From assembly GCF_014805625.2 (NCBI RefSeq), contig NW_023998436.1, positions 1,177,131 to 1,241,130 of the forward strand: 64,000 bases of DNA, in the 5' to 3' direction. Source of the DNA: Glossina fuscipes (Eukaryota; Arthropoda; Insecta; Diptera; Glossinidae). Shown in pieces: positions 47,852 to 57,710 of this stretch. Both the position numbers and the translations under genes were made by a program. The notes under the pieces were generated by a model that saw only the letters and a list, made by a program, of their open reading frames with translations, was not told the DNA's origin and searched no databases. Each line of letters starts with the position of its first letter. The first letter of the stretch is position 1.

Positions 47852-47984
47852 AATTGAATTTTTTATGTCTCACTCTACAAGCAGGCAGTTAACTTTATTC
47901 TCCGTAACTAACACTTTTACATTTTTCTTGCTTATCTCACTCTAGCATGAATATACGTTTTGCTTGATTTTATATTTCTTGCCA
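47852..47984 (+). repeat. U1 upstream duplicated block, copy 3
   Basis: Counterpart of 5262-5397, aligning almost without gaps ('actaacacttttacatttt', 'cttgcttatctcactc'). It ends at the PSEA-like element. Confidence 0.85.
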
Positions 47985-48005
47985 AAATTCTTAGTCGGTT
48001 TATGA
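47985..48005 (+). promoter_or_regulatory. PSEA-like element of U1 copy 3
   Basis: aaattcttag tcggtttatga at exactly -61 to -41 from the RNA start. It differs from copy 1 at only three positions. Confidence 0.75.
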
Positions 48006-48045
48006 ATTTTTAAGTACAAGTAATAGTTTCAAATCCGATGAAAGC

Positions 48046-48209
48046 ATACTTACCTGGCGTAGGGGTTACCGTGATCACGAAGGCGGTTCCCCCGGAGTGA
48101 GGCTTGGCCATTGCACTATCGGTTGAGTTGACCTCCGCGATTATTCCTAATGCGAATAACTCGTGCGTGTAATTTTTGATAGCCGGGAATGGCGTACGCG
48201 CCGTCCCGA
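48046..48209 (+). ncRNA. snRNA:U1: U1 spliceosomal snRNA, copy 3
   Basis: The 164 nt are identical to copy 1 over the whole RNA, including ATACTTACCTG at the 5' end and the Sm site at 48171-48178. The matching flank shows that the two are duplicates about 42.6 kb apart. Identity of the RNA with a diverged flank fits selection or gene conversion on the RNA. A functional gene is the natural reading. Its product acts in the nucleus as part of U1 snRNP, recognising 5' splice sites. Confidence 0.97.
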
Positions 48210-48505
48210 CATATTTGAATAAATTTAAATATTTTAACTAAACAGAAAGTTTGAATAAGATAAACAAGCGGAGTGATTAAGGGCGTGCGAAGTTTTTCTT
48301 TTCTATTTGTTCAAGAAACTTCACATATGTGTCCAACTTATTTATTTAAAGAATTCTTCTGCAGCCATTTTCTTTGCAATCTTTTCTAATTATCATCATC
48401 GTTTTGTTAAACGAAACAGAACGAATTTTCAATATTGTTATACTATTGCGTGGTCGCTTGATTCCATTGTAGTTCAGGTACTGAAGAATATGCGTGGAAG
48501 GAATG
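48210..48505. other. Intergenic DNA downstream of U1 copy 3
   Basis: The first bases (catatttgaataaattt) resemble the region after copies 1 and 2 and may include 3'-end signals. Nothing else seen. Confidence 0.35.
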
Positions 48506-49353
48506 TTATACCTACAACCGAACAGTGGGGGTAAATACGTTTTGTCAAAACGGTTGCCATATTCAAACTTTAGGGTTCCTGTTAAGAACATATGTTCTTG
48601 GCCAGCATCAAATTTTAAAGCGATTTAATGTCCGAGTGTCCGACTGTTGCAAACATCCTCCTGGCAGGAAAAAACGAAGCTATCAAGTTCAAATTCGTCA
48701 AAAATATTGAAAATTCTTGCACGCAATTTGCTATTGAAAATGGGCCAAATCGGTCGAAGAACACGCTTACAATACCGAGTAAAGTAATAGCACCTCTGCC
48801 ATTCAAAAGGAATAAAAAAAAGGTTTTTTTGATCATTACTCATAAATTATAGCAGCTAAATCTAAAAAAATTTAAACGCATATTACATTAGTAATACTGT
48901 AGTATCTGCAAAATGGGAAAAATTGGACACGCCTAAACAGTATTATAGCATGTCGGAATTTAAGTTTTTTGTGTCAATGCCTTCAAAATGGGAAGAAGCA
49001 AAGTTTGAAAAAAATTCTTGGCCAGTACAAAATTTGAAATGCACTCAAACTTATTCGTCTATTTTCCTGTCCGTCTGTCTAACTGTGTAGTGAAAATGCT
49101 CTCGTTAGCGATATGCATGAATATACCGCATGCAAATATGCAAAAAAATTTGGAAGAGACATAAACTGTACACAGGACACATGCAATGTGTCCGGACGAC
49201 TATTCGAAAAAACTTTTATTTTAAAAATAGAAAATATCGTTCGCGCCCACTCCATATTTTAAAGCATGAAAATTTATTTTTTTTTAACTTTTTAGAATAT
49301 CGATAATGAGTATAAAAGATTCGGCCACAACCCAATGTAATTTTCGTACTTGT
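48506..49353 (+). repeat. Family B element, near full length
   Basis: Starts 'ttatacctacaaccgaacag', has two core-like sites (tccgagtgtccgac near 48630 and tcctgtccgtctgtc near 49065) and ends with 'agattcggccacaaccc', a decayed terminal hairpin, and AATTTTCGTACTTGT. Overlapping 72-81 codon frames on both strands at 48307-48852 are not genes. Confidence 0.8.
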
Positions 49354-49374
49354 TATCATTGTACATGTGTAGTT

Positions 49375-49690
49375 TTTAAATTAGGAATAAAAATGTCAAC
49401 TGCTTTGCTATTGAAAACAAAGATATTCTGTGAGATTGAATTTCGGCCGATTTAATCCATTTATAACACCAATCGATGAGCGCATTTTCGAGGTCTACAG
49501 AGTGTTAATCTTCGTGTGTATTACACAGTCGGGCAGACAGGCAAACGGACAGATGAATAGAAGGATGGAACATGCTTAAATTTATTCACAATTTTATGTT
49601 GACCAAAACTATATGTACTTCCTTCTAGGAGTTGCAAACGTTTTGTAGCAAAATCAATACACTTTCAGCACCACAGCAGTGTGTATAAAA
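49375..49690 (-). repeat. Family B element, 5' half
   Basis: Contains the core cgggcagacaggcaaacgg, 'aacatgcttaaatttattc' and the 5' end '...cagtgtgtataaaa'. It sits tail to tail with the preceding + copy. Confidence 0.65.
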
Positions 49691-50041
49691 AAGAGAAGAA
49701 ATAACTGATGGTATTGAAAAATTCTTCACTACACACCGATAATAATAGAAGAGCAAAGAGGATAGTGATTAATATTTCAATGTTTTCCCTTGTTCCCATA
49801 TATAGCTTTTAGTCTGATGCGTTTGAATTGGCTTAAAAAAAAAAAAAAAATACAAACATTGTTGCACCGCAGAAACAATCTGATACTTTTATAAAATCAT
49901 ATATCACATGGAAGATAAAAGAATTTTTGATAATTCTTCAAAAGATTTTTCTATTTGAGCAAACAAAGCCTTAAGATTAAATAAAGAAAGAAGAGCTTTA
50001 AGTTTTATGTGTACATATCGCTTCAATTAAGATAAACAAAA
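49691..50041. other. Intergenic DNA with an A tract
   Basis: A17 at about 49834-49850. No gene seen. Confidence 0.4.
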
Positions 50042-50725
50042 ACAAGTAATAGTTCATAACGCACAATTAAATACCCTACATCATCTTAGAGGTATGCATC
50101 TAATGTCGAAGACCAATCAAGAAGAAGAAGATAAATTTTCAAGAAAATTCTTATATAGGATGGGAGTCAGAAAATAAGCGAAAATAGTCCAGTTTTGGTA
50201 CAGTTACGTTACAATTATGATGATGATTCATCATGAAGCATTGAAAATTAGACATTTTTGTCATATTAATTTTACTTTTCGAGGTAGTAGAGAGTATTCA
50301 AAAAATTTCTCTATCCGGTCCAAAGTTTTCAATCCATTTTAGAACACGGGGATGTCCTAACTTGGCCACATTTGTCGAGGAATTTTTTAAAAATGTTGTT
50401 TTTTGTGTGTTTTTTAGTGACGTTTCTAAATAGGGCGTTATATAAAAATTGGTCGAGAAAGTGGTCTGATCGAAAGCATTTTCAAAGGCGTTCACCTTTG
50501 CGCTACAATACGTCAATGTAAATTTTATCAAAATGTCTCAAAAATTGAGGCCTGTTGAGGTTGAACGAAAGATAACTGACAGAACGGACAGACAGACAAG
50601 CAAGCTTCTATCAATTCAGAAAGTAATTCTGAAGCAATCGATATAATAAGAACTGGGTCTATTTCAAGTCCTTTTGTGTGTTGCATAAATCCACACAAAT
50701 CATTCCCATTTGGACTATAAATAAT
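50042..50725 (-). repeat. Family A element, full length
   Basis: Begins acaagtaatagttcataac, core acggacagacagacaagc near 50584-50602, ends 'catttggactataaataatg'. Confidence 0.8.
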
Positions 50726-51748
50726 GTAAGTACTGTAATGTAGTGTAATTTTTCTTAGCCATAAAGTAAACGCATTACATATTTACTCTTAGGAAAAAAG
50801 ACACAACTGTTGTCATGGAATTGCTTTAAAGTTTCTCTACACACCATTGTTATATACATATATATCATACTATTAGATATCGAAAACATTAGCAACACTT
50901 TTGGTAAAGTTTGTTATCAGATAAGTCAGAAGGGGAGTTCTCAATATAAGGCAAACTTAGGAAAGGTTGAAAGTGCCTCGATTAACTTATCTGTACTGTA
51001 AAATTTTAATTCTCAATGATACAAATTTATTGATCTTGGTTTATAATGACGGCATAAGCAAACCTAAGACTTTTGTTGAGTCAAATTTCGTTTATTATCT
51101 TCAACGAAAATTTGCACGCATATCGTTTAACACACCTTCTAAAGACAAACGCTCGAAATGTCTTTCTGTTCTGCTTCTTGTTCTCTTTCTTCTCTCTGCT
51201 TGGGAAGTCATAATGGTAAATAGAACTAACTGTTAAAAGTTTACTTATCAAGAATAACATTGAAACAAATTGAACCCTTAAATGCATATCGTTGCCAATA
51301 GTCTACATTCCAGTTCCACTTAATTTTAAAAAGGTGTAAATCTTATGCTGCGCTTCTTCTTACCTCGATTTACTTCTTTAGGCCATGGCAATAACATTAC
51401 ATTTAAATTTACAGAATAAAATAATTCAATAAAGCCCTTTTCTTAATTAATTTTTTTTTAGCCCTACGCTTGTATTCATTCGCCGCCGTAAAAGAGAAAA
51501 TTTGTAAGAATACTTTACGTTTCATGATATTTTACTTGTTAGTAGGCTTTAAATCTTCTTCTTCTTCTTAATAACAACAACATTAAAAAAGTATATATAT
51601 GTATATACAAAATAAAAAACTTCGTAGGTGTGTGTGAATGCGTCTCCGGATTGCATGAAGCTAAGCCTCCAAGAAAGTCTACACCGACGGTTGTACTATA
51701 ATTTGAAACTTTACTTAACTATTCAAAAAAAAAAAAAAAAAAAAAAAA
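50726..51748. other. Intergenic DNA with an A tract
   Basis: A24 at 51725-51748, directly beside the next family A element. Frames of 61-89 codons at 50810-51287 are unrecognised. Confidence 0.4.
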
Positions 51749-52498
51749 CAAATAAGAACATTATACGGGCAAGGCCGACCTTTAAACAACCTTTATCACT
51801 TTGTCTAACACAATTCTTGTTTTTGTGTAAAATTATTATTGTGGGCCAAATTTCATCACCACATGTTAAAACTTAGACTTTTCTGCTCCTTAAAGGATCG
51901 ATTTTCGTGAAAATCCTTAACTTAAACTTATACTAAGGCTGCTTGAGCTTCGTTTTGGGACCGCTTCCCCTGAACTACGCACATGAAAAGTATGCCTTTA
52001 TATATAAACAAGGCATAATTTTTGTGTTCTATAATGAAAATAAGAATTGTGTTAGATAATGTGAGGTAGGGTGCTTAATGTTCGGCCTTGCCCGACTATA
52101 TGTTCTTACTTGTTTTATGTTAAATTACTGCCTTGATATAATTTCCAACATGAAAGAGTGAAAAGTACATCTTTTTGTCGTGTGAACTTCAGGTTTCGTT
52201 GGTTCAAAATAGGGCTTTTTATATGGCGAGTGGCCGAAACATTTTCGATAGCATTCGTTCTTGGGCCAAAGTACGTGTGTGTATCAAGTTTCATCAAAAC
52301 ATCTCAAAAATTGACACCTATAGCTTGAACACAACTTTACGTGGGCGGACAAACAGACAGATGGACAGACAAGCTAAGATTCAGACTATGATTCCGAATC
52401 GAACGGTATAAAAAAAGGTGAGTCTATCTTAGGCCCTTCTAAGTGTTACATATGTCCGCAGAAACTTAATGTACTCTGGACCGTAAGTAGTGTAGGGC
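51749..52498 (-). repeat. Family A element containing an inverted family A fragment
   Basis: The outer copy starts 'caaataagaacattatacggg' and resumes after 52114 with 'gttaaattactgccttga'. It then has a gacagacagatggacagacaag core (52344-52366) and ends 'accgtaagtagtgtagggca'. The middle, about 51900-52114, is the right end of a + copy, ending GTTCGGCCTTGCCCGAC then TTCTTACTTGT. Confidence 0.8.
51900..52114 (+). repeat. Nested family A 3'-end fragment, inverted
   Basis: Carries the complete family A terminus on the + strand inside a - strand element. Its left boundary is approximate. Confidence 0.7.
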
Positions 52499-52976
52499 AA
52501 GGAAATTAATTTGTATACCCTCTCTCCCTCCCATTAAGTCGTTTGTCCTATGTATTCGTTCGTTTGTGTTCGTAAACTGATACCTTTGAGTAGAGAAAGT
52601 AATGCGGCTGGAAAAGCAAAGGCAAAAAAGAAACTGAAAAAATGCCTCAAATATTTATTTTAGCTTTTCTAAAGCATTAAAGGATATAATTAAAGATTTG
52701 CAGATGTAGGATAAACCATTTACAAATTTTATTTGTTGTTATTGCTATTTGGTTATTGATTAGAAAATATATTCTTTTCCTTCTGAGATAACCTTAATGT
52801 TATTGGAAATACTATTTAATTTACATATTTTGACAAAGCGTCTAACATCTACCTTAAAGAGATATTTCTAGTCTCCACTAATAGTGGTACGGGGAATATT
52901 AAATTGACGGTCAATTTATTATTGTGAACTAATTTTCATCGTGAAATATTAAAAATTATACCTTCTTGCATCCTAC
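52499..52976. other. Intergenic DNA, small family A scrap at right
   Basis: Unique AT-rich DNA. From about 52880 a scrap of family A body in minus orientation ('gtgaactaattttcatcgtg') precedes the next element. Confidence 0.4.
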
Positions 52977-53875
52977 ACGATTTGTGGTATAGGGTATATA
53001 AGTTAGTGCGGACCTATGTAAGACCCAGAAGGGCTTAAGCTGTAAGCTATGCCTTTTATTATACCGATCGTTTCAGAATCATTTTCTATATCGATTTAAA
53101 CCTGTCTGTCCGTCTGTCAGTCTGATGGCTATCCGTCTGAATGTTGTCTCAGTATTTTTTTTCTAAAACAATTTTTGAGATATTTTGATGAAATTTGACG
53201 AACGCTTTTGAAAATCGGTCCACTTTTTCGACAACTCCCCATATAACGACTTTTCAGAATAGGGAGATTGGAGGTAAATGTTTGAACCTCCTCCCACATA
53301 ACCCTTCCTGCGAAAACTAAAGCTTTATATGGTAGACGGATTGTCATTTCATATAATAATAGTAAATTGCCAAAGAACTACCTTACCGAATTTGGATCAT
53401 AAGGGCCTGTTTTTTGGAAACTATCGCTTATAAGGGTTCTCATGAACCGCAATCCCTGTCAAAACAGCCTAATTGCTAATTTTTTTCTCACGAATATTTG
53501 CTTATGATAGTAATTAAATAAAAAAATTAGGTGGATGTAAGGATTTTGGATTACATAAGCCTAGTTTTTTTGGGCCACCACTTATATAGACGCCATCTCG
53601 AAACGCAAACTTTTATATGAAGAGAAAATCGAACATTGAAATATGGGGCTCTTAAGAAAAGTATGCCCGCTCATGAAAATAACGGGTAAGTTTTAGTGTA
53701 TTATTACCGAAACGAAGTGGTGTAGGACTGTATTGTTCTTACTAGCGGGTATTAGATGCCGATCCTTGCACTGAGGTAAGCGAACTGAGTTACGGTATTG
53801 AAAGATCAGCCTAAGCAAAGTGATGGTGGAATATTATTAAGTCAATCTTGCCCGACTTTAATGTTGTTATTTGTT
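52977..53875 (+). repeat. Family A element, long copy with two termini
   Basis: Begins 'acacgatttgtggtataggg', core ctgtctgtccgtctgtcag near 53102. One terminus-like end occurs at about 53715-53745 (tgtaggactg...ttcttacta). A second follows (caatcttgcccgacttta...ttatttgt) after about 120 bp of extra sequence. Confidence 0.78.
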
Positions 53876-53900
53876 ATTATTTAATTTGTAATTAACTATA

Positions 53901-54431
53901 TAACAAGTAACAAAATTATATGCGGTCGTGACCGTCATATCCATCATCCTTTATCCTAAAAAGGACAACATAAACTAAGGGAATTAAATTTTCATGCTCT
54001 CTAATAAAGAGTGCGCGTAGCTGATTTTTTCTATATTCAAAATAAAAGTATAAAATGAAGTAGGCGTGGCCAATTTTGTACATTTTTGTAGAGATACTAC
54101 AGCTTCAGCTGTCATATTTTTGTCTGCTATAGTATAGAGTTTTTTATTTCTTTTGAAAAACAGAGGTGTTCTCAGTTCCTTTGACCGATGTACTCCATTT
54201 TCAATACAAACCTGAATGCGAGAACTTCCAATGTCTCTGCCAAATTTGAAGATGATAGCTTAATTTTTGCGGCCAGAAGGATGTTATGCACGAAGAGATA
54301 CACAGATGGACAAACGGACATGCTTAAAACAATTTAGAATTTGATGATAATCAAGAATATATATAGTTTGTGAGGTCTCTGATACTTTCTTCTGGCCGTT
54401 GTAAACCCCCTCATCCTTCGGAGAGCAAAAG
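53901..54431 (-). repeat. Family B element
   Basis: Starts aacaagtaacaaaattatat with 'gcggtcgtgaccg', the hairpin side in decayed form. Includes 'taggcgtggccaattttg', a single core gatggacaaacggacatg and ends 'ccctcatccttcggag'. Confidence 0.78.
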
Positions 54432-54801
54432 TATCAATGCTACTTTAAAATTCTTAGCTCACAAAAAAAAAAAAAAAAAAAAAAAATCATTTTCTATTAT
54501 ATATAATTAATATCTAGTTTCATTTATTACTAATTCATTTATTACATAAGCAATTTTATTTACATTCATCAATAAATTGAACAGTTAGCCACTCCATGCC
54601 CAACTAATTATAGAAAGACATTGTTTTTATCGCGTTTTTTAAATGGAGAAAAACTGACGAGATTTGTACCGTTAACTGTCGCATGAGTTCGGATGAAAAA
54701 AAATTTATTTATTACAATAACGGAAATGCGTGCTTTTTCAATATAATAACCACCGTTGAACGTTAAAATTTTGCTCTTGCCTCGTAATCTTTCGTAAGCC
54801 A
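54432..54801. other. 3' flank of the SAMD15-like gene
   Basis: A24 at 54463-54486. On the - strand, AATAAA-type poly(A) signals occur near 54543 and 54555, about 250 nt past the SAMD15-like stop codon, and are plausible ends for that transcript. A 64-codon frame (54608-54802) begins with GTG just after the stop and is not called. Confidence 0.45.
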
Positions 54802-55899
54802 CTAGATCATCGTTACACTTTGTTTACGTTTATTTAAACCACCATATTTTTGGTTATTTTCCGATATATATGTCAAGCCATATTTATGCGGGAAATTTTT
54901 TTGTAGACAAGTCAGTACGGTATTGGTGTAATATTTTTTATAGGACCAGCGGCAAGTGCACGGCGGCAAACAATCCTTACAATCAAGTACAATCTCTTGA
55001 TCTGTACGCGACAAATGGGGCAGGCATTGCAAGCGACTTGGTAAACGAAATTCACATTCATTCACATTCTCGGCATATGAACGGTCTCGAACAGATGTCC
55101 GCATTTTGATGGGACTTGGAGTTTTAACATTGCATTTATATAAATTACGACGAGGTGCGTTTTCAAAACGTTCGCCGAACTTTGGTAATTTCTCTCTTGA
55201 AAGCCAACGTTCCAGCAATTCCCAGTGTGAATGATAGGGTGTTTTCTCTCGTACGATTTGCAAATGGCGCCAAAAATCGACAGGTCGTACTCGATCATAT
55301 TTTACTCCAGTTCGTACACGAAATAGTTTATATAATTCGAGGAGATATTCGGGCGGCAAGCTAATCCTACGACCAAATTTCGTCATTTCGTATATGAATA
55401 AGCCTCGTATTTTACCAGCTATGTCGCGTATATGATCAAAATCTTTAATATTTATCGCCGATAAAGCTGACGCATCTAGCAGTAAAAGAGTGCGACCATT
55501 GATAAGATTATCCCGAAAAGTATTCTGTAAAGTTTCCAAAAACAAAAAAAAATGCATATATATATATATAAAAAAATCCTCTTGTCCAGCTAAGATATTG
55601 TTGCGCTTATTTACCTGATATTGTCGATAACCAAGATTTCTTAGCCAACGGCATATATCTTCAATAGTCCACTCATACACACTTACCATTGGGATGGCAT
55701 CTACTACGTATGTGCATAAATTGAGTAAAGTATCGGGCGAACACTTCAAGATTATAGGTACGTCCTTCTTATCGAAATATACTTTACCGCTTGTGCTCCA
55801 ATTCACTCGATATTTACAATTGGACAAGGGATGTATAAATTTTGGCTTTTCTTCTAGCTTAACGAATTTTTCGTCCGCTGCTTTAAGTATAAGACGCAT
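54802..55899 (-). CDS. SAMD15: SAMD15-like sterile alpha motif protein, two exons
   Basis: Exon 1 is 55899-55615 and exon 2 is 55524-54802, with a 90-nt intron (55614-55525) bounded by GTAAAT and TTTACAG. The spliced protein has 335 residues. The SAM domain covers about residues 74-140 (from EWTIEDICRWLRNLGY to DHIRDIAGKIRGLF). The segment straight after it, FGRRISLPPEYLLELY...RTGVKYD, matches the 'f.RsIsLP......l.....tGvKsD' region that follows the SAM domain in vertebrate SAMD15; that is the main reason for the name. SAM domains mediate protein-protein association; a specific role for SAMD15 is not established. The C-terminal 80 residues hold a Cys/His cluster (C262, H265, C277, C280, C284, C286). 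The start ATG follows an A-rich context (gagaaATG). Because the intron is a multiple of three without stops, an unspliced reading of 365 residues is also open, but it would split the SAM domain after Q95. Confidence 0.88.
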   Translation of the reverse strand: MRLILKAADEKFVKLEEKPKFIHPLSNCKYRVNWSTSGKVYFDKKDVPIILKCSPDTLLNLCTYVVDAIPMVSVYEWTIEDICRWLRNLGYRQYQVNKRNNILAGQEDFFIYIYMHFFLFLETLQNTFRDNLINGRTLLLLDASALSAINIKDFDHIRDIAGKIRGLFIYEMTKFGRRISLPPEYLLELYKLFRVRTGVKYDRVRPVDFWRHLQIVREKTPYHSHWELLERWLSREKLPKFGERFENAPRRNLYKCNVKTPSPIKMRTSVRDRSYAENVNECEFRLPSRLQCLPHLSRTDQEIVLDCKDCLPPCTCRWSYKKYYTNTVLTCLQKNFPHKYGLTYISENNQKYGGLNKRKQSVTMI

Positions 55900-56041
55900 T
55901 TCTCTTCTTTTTTGTTTCTATATATTATAAAAAGCCAAAAAAAAAAAATTAAAAGAAAAATATAACACAAGAAAAATATATATCAATAGAAATGTTTTAT
56001 TAAAACTAAAAAAAAAAATTACGTTTTATCATTAATTTACT
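55900..56041. other. 5' flank of the SAMD15-like gene
   Basis: A/T-rich, with a 'tatattataaaaag' stretch about 20-35 bp upstream of the start codon. No clear TATA/Inr pair. Confidence 0.35.
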
Positions 56042-56591
56042 TTTTATATTAAGTTTGCCCAGACGTATGTGACACATACAAGGATTTAAGATGGACTTGT
56101 CTTTTATTATCATTAATTTAAGCCTGTCTGCCCGTTGGTCTGTCTGTTCGTCTAATGTCTTCCCACCCGAATTTTCACTAATAATTTGCAAAAATAGGGC
56201 GTTATATGGAAAAAACCTTTTTTACAAAAGTTAGCTAAGTAATAGTGTCTCCACATTCTAAATTGCTATGAAAAATTTTGATTCGGATTGAACTTCTTAA
56301 TAAAGTGAAAAAGTATAATTTTTAGTATGTTATGATGGAAATTAGTTCATAATAGTAAATTGATATAGATATCAAGCTTACCGAATTCGCATCCCAAAGG
56401 TCTATTATTTGGATACCAACGCTTATAAGGATTCCCACAATACGCCGGCTTTTATTAGAAGTATGTCTTTGCATGAAAATAACGCATAAGTTTTGATGTA
56501 TTATTATCAAAACCAGTGAATAACTCTATTTGGCAAAATGACTTAGGCTATCCAATAGTCGGCCTTTCTCGACTATAATGTTTTTACTTGT
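56042..56591 (+). repeat. Family A element with intact terminus
   Basis: Starts in 'taagtttgcccagacgtatg', core ctgtctgcccgttggtctgtctgttcg near 56124-56150, ends GTCGGCCTTTCTCGAC then ATAATGTTTTTACTTGT at 56591. A family B element starts at the very next base. Confidence 0.85.
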
Positions 56592-57175
56592 GATACCCAT
56601 CGCCCAGGGATGACAAGTATGTTTATTTTGTCAAAACGTTTGCAACGCCCAAAAGAAAACATCAAAGCCCCCACAGAGTATACATATATTCTGGATTAGC
56701 ATCAAATTCTAAATCGTTTTAAATATGTCCATCTCACCGTCTGAGTAATGTTTGTTGTAAACATTTTCCCCTCCATTTTTCAATAACTTTATAACGCGCA
56801 GAAACAAGCTTCAAAAACGCCATAATATATGTAAATCCTTGGCCACTTTCAAATTTGGAATGCACATAAACATGTCCGCCTATTCGTCTGTCCATCTGCC
56901 TGTTTGCGCAACTTTGTAGTATATGTGGTAAACATCCTGCCGTTAGCGAAGATGAAGATAACGCCTAAAAATTTGCAGAAGAACTTGGAATTGGCCTAAG
57001 TTTTTCAAAGGATACGCCTACAACGCCCTCTACAACAAAAGCTCTTATTTTGGAAATAGAAGAAATCAACTACACTCGTTCCACATTATAGAATTTTTCT
57101 TTTGTCTCCTTTTTTGGGATAAACGGTGATGGGTGTAAAAGATTCGCTCCCGACCGATATTAATTTTCTTACTTG
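56592..57175 (+). repeat. Family B element directly following a family A terminus
   Basis: Starts gatacccatcgcccaggg, with 'aaacgtttgcaacgcccaa', cores near 56735 and 56885 (cgtctgtccatctgcctg) and end 'gattcgctcccgaccgat' then TTTTCTTACTTGT. No spacer separates it from the preceding A copy. Confidence 0.85.
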
Positions 57176-57351
57176 TTTTTTTTTTTGACAAAGAAAACAT
57201 AAACACGTCATAACGGATAAATTAAACAGAGAAACAGAAAGAGACAAAAGAGACAAAGTTAGAAAAAAAAAAGCAAACAGAAAATTTTCGCAGATACTTT
57301 ATTTGGGATAACCAGCCGCGTGTTAAAGTAAGGTTATATTTTGGGTAGTAA
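57176..57351. other. Short intergenic stretch
   Basis: Starts with T runs. No feature. Confidence 0.35.
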
Positions 57352-57710
57352 AAGTTGAGGTTCTTAGTCCATCTTAACTCAGTATCCAAAAAAAGAACCT
57401 TTTCTGAATTATTATTGTCAATGAATGCTGCTTTGTTCATCTTTCTGACAACATGTGAATTCCGTGCTGAAAGTATAGACATATAGGATTTTTAGTCCCT
57501 CCTTGAGCATCGTCCGAAGACTGCTAGTCCATCTTAACTCAATATCCAAAAAAAGAATTCTGAATTCTTTGTTCATCTTTCTGGCAACATGTGAATCCCG
57601 TGTCGACATATATATACAGTATAGTCATAAATGATTTTTAATCCATTCTTGAGCATCGTCAGGAGACTACTAATGCTTCTCAGAATTGAGGGCGCAAGTG
57701 TTAGTCGGAA
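57352..57710 (-). repeat. Imperfect tandem repeat, about 146-160 bp period, 2-3 units
   Basis: 'agtccatcttaactca.tat' recurs at 57366 and 57526. 'tttgttcatctttctg.caac' then 'atgtgaat.ccgtg' recurs in each unit. 'ttgagcatcgtc' occurs at 57503 and 57649. On the - strand the units give similar short peptides (SHV.RKMNK and LFLD.ELRWT), so a decayed repetitive coding sequence is possible, but no long frame remains. Confidence 0.75.

Noticed and set aside
48625..48852. Overlapping frames on both strands of 72-74 codons
   Set aside because: All fall inside a family B element; mirrored open frames reflect its base composition.
54900..55030. Possible pickpocket/DEG-ENaC segment in the SAMD15-like tail (CKDCLPPCTC resembles their CxCLPxC motif)
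   Set aside because: Only one short motif matches, there is no second membrane helix after it, and the exon is continuous with the SAM protein. Treated as a Cys cluster instead.
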